A stretch of 6,210 nt of DNA from Thermodesulfobacteriota bacterium (lineage in GTDB: Bacteria; Desulfobacterota; DSM-4660; Desulfatiglandales; Desulfatiglandaceae), in the NCBI GenBank assembly GCA_028278625.1, contig JANQDY010000135.1, positions 1 to 6,210 of the forward strand, given 5' to 3'. The translations under genes and the position numbers were made by a program. This document shows positions 5,405 through 6,210 of this stretch, piece after piece. The notes under the pieces were generated by a model that did not search any database, was not told the DNA's origin, and was given only the letters and a program-made list of their open reading frames with translations. Position 1 is the stretch's first letter. The number at the start of each line of letters is the position of its first letter.

Positions 5405-6046
5405 CTATGTGGGAAGGGGAAAGCGCCTGCATTGCCCAAGGTATTTGGTCAGGTATGGGGAAAAAACCTCATAGATGAGGGTCAGGGGCTTTTTCTGGTA
5501 ATAAAAAAGATAGTAGCGGCTCCAGAAAGGCCCTTTCTCGCCAAAGGCTTCTTCCAGAGCGGCGGAGTTTCCATATTGGATTTTCTTGATATCTCTGAAC
5601 AATTCGGTGCGCAGGCGGGAGAGGTTCACCCAGATGGGCATTGACTTTTTTTGTAGAAAATCATCAACCTGACCGGCTTCCCACCAGGAGACGGCATACC
5701 CTAATCGTCGGCCCCGGGATGTGCACAACCAGACTTGGCGTCTGACTCTCGGCGCCTGCAATTCCTTTATCAAATCCGGCGCGCGGTCCGTGGATGTTCC
5801 CGTGGGTGACATATCTATCATGTCAACCTTAATCGGTTCACCCGTAAGGAGCTTAAAGTGTCTGGTGGGCGAAAAATCACCCAGTATCAGTATCTGCCAC
5901 GGCGGCGCAAGCTCTTCGTGTGGAAGGCCATTTTCGATAACATCTTCTCCGCCTTCCCAGAGAGGATCAAGGGCAAACCAGGGTTCGAGAGATAAATGGG
6001 TGTGCTGGTAAAGTGAATTCCCTGTGGCAATCGATTCATTTCTCAT
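5405..6046 (-). CDS. Chorismate-lyase-like protein (UbiC/DUF98 superfamily)
   Basis: A 213-residue protein, probably cytoplasmic, as no signal peptide or membrane segment is seen. Chorismate lyases cut chorismate to 4-hydroxybenzoate and pyruvate. Family features appear in order: APPWQILILGDFSPTRHFK (47-65), corresponding to the usual PP..R.LL.TDGS.TR opening; EPIKVDMID (70-78); VRRQVWL (101-107), where an Arg in the R-x-V-x-L segment should bind a substrate carboxylate; LGYAVSWW (115-122); and KKPLTLIYEVFSP (185-197), with Glu193 at the place of the catalytic Glu near the C-terminus of UbiC. The start is ATG 6044-6046 with GGGAG eight bases upstream; a TTG at 6059-6061 would overlap that site. 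It lies 41 bases downstream of an ABC transporter ATPase gene on the same strand and may be co-transcribed with it. The superfamily is likely, but the activity could differ: nothing nearby belongs to quinone synthesis. Confidence 0.68.
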   Translation of the reverse strand: MRNESIATGNSLYQHTHLSLEPWFALDPLWEGGEDVIENGLPHEELAPPWQILILGDFSPTRHFKLLTGEPIKVDMIDMSPTGTSTDRAPDLIKELQAPRVRRQVWLCTSRGRRLGYAVSWWEAGQVDDFLQKKSMPIWVNLSRLRTELFRDIKKIQYGNSAALEEAFGEKGPFWSRYYLFYYQKKPLTLIYEVFSPYLTKYLGQCRRFPLPT

Positions 6047-6054
6047 GAAGTTGT

Positions 6055-6059
6055 CTCCC
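6055..6059 (-). promoter_or_regulatory. Ribosome binding site for the chorismate-lyase-like gene
   Basis: On the minus strand GGGAG lies eight bases before ATG 6044-6046. It decides the start: the in-frame TTG at 6059-6061 overlaps the site itself and would add five residues (MGDNF) that are only the site and spacer read as codons. Confidence 0.65.
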
Positions 6060-6087
6060 AAGCAAATAGAAAGGTATGCATACGATC

Positions 6088-6210
6088 TTACCCATGGGGG
6101 TGTTTTGTCAGAAGGTGTTTGTGAAAGTGGCTGTGCAGCGAATCGACGCCACCGTTTTGATGAATCTGTCCGGCATCCATACTGTAAATCCGGTGCGTGG
6201 TCTCGGCCAG
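6088..6210 (-). CDS. ABC transporter ATP-binding protein, C-terminal end only, with His-rich tail
   Basis: The last 40 codons of a minus-strand gene that continues past the right edge; stop TAA at 6088-6090. The start of the fragment, LAETTHRIYSMDAGQI, fits the strand-helix-strand that follows the H-loop in ABC ATPases of the LolD/MacB type (usually LA...DR...L.DG.I). Walker A, Walker B and the signature motif lie outside the window, so the call rests on this one segment. The final 24 residues contain seven histidines, ending HSHFHKHLLTKHPHG, longer than the usual family end and suggestive of metal binding, though this is only composition. It precedes the chorismate-lyase-like gene by 41 bases on the same strand, suggesting one transcript. 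Confidence 0.6.
   Translation of the reverse strand: MAETTHRIYSMDAGQIHQNGGVDSLHSHFHKHLLTKHPHG

Noticed and set aside
6074..6083. Perfect 10-bp palindrome GTATGCATAC between the ABC and chorismate-lyase-like genes
   Set aside because: It is short, has no partner repeats and could arise by chance; not enough to call an operator.

Overview
The window looks like a piece of a mid-GC anaerobic bacterial chromosome, most likely a Desulfobacterota (sulfate-reducer-type) genome. That placement is an inference from gene content: a small iron-sulfur flavoprotein, a MetE-like fragment, an ADP-forming acyl-CoA synthetase alpha subunit and an acyl-CoA dehydrogenase. No rRNA or other strong taxonomic marker is present.

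The left part (1 to about 2590, + strand) is mostly gene wreckage. It holds the 3' end of an unidentified gene (2-100); a citG-type triphosphoribosyl-dephospho-CoA synthase that lacks its N-terminal part and is frameshifted at a six-G run (119-743); the 5' end of an unidentified gene broken by a tandem GATGA repeat (800-992); a MetE/uroporphyrinogen-decarboxylase-like gene lacking its N-terminus and apparently an internal block (about 1025-1698); and a signal peptide joined out of frame to the last third of what looks like an NTF2-like protein (2364-2583). One gene in this stretch is intact: an Isf-like flavoprotein with a CX2CX2CX7C motif (1744-2319).

The right part is intact. A near-perfect 15-bp inverted repeat followed by two 9-bp direct repeats (2601-2646) lies upstream of a CoA-binding/acyl-CoA synthetase alpha subunit (2699-4117). 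An acyl-CoA dehydrogenase follows (4208-5404). Together they suggest activation or de-activation of an acyl-CoA coupled to its oxidation or reduction, but the ATP-grasp beta subunit is not in the window. On the minus strand come the C-terminus of an ABC transporter ATPase with a His-rich tail (6088-6210, running off the right edge) and a chorismate-lyase-like protein (5405-6046). The latter's stop codon directly abuts that of the acyl-CoA dehydrogenase.

The most unusual signal is a pentamer, GATGA, clustered three to five times at three separate places (101-123, 857-871, 4113-4129). Each cluster is at a gene end or break. At 857-871, removing two copies joins two protein-like frames. At 101-123, removing one copy puts an ATG in frame with the citG remnant. 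The clusters could be slipped-strand (phase-variable) repeats, repair scars or assembly artefacts; the sequence alone does not decide.
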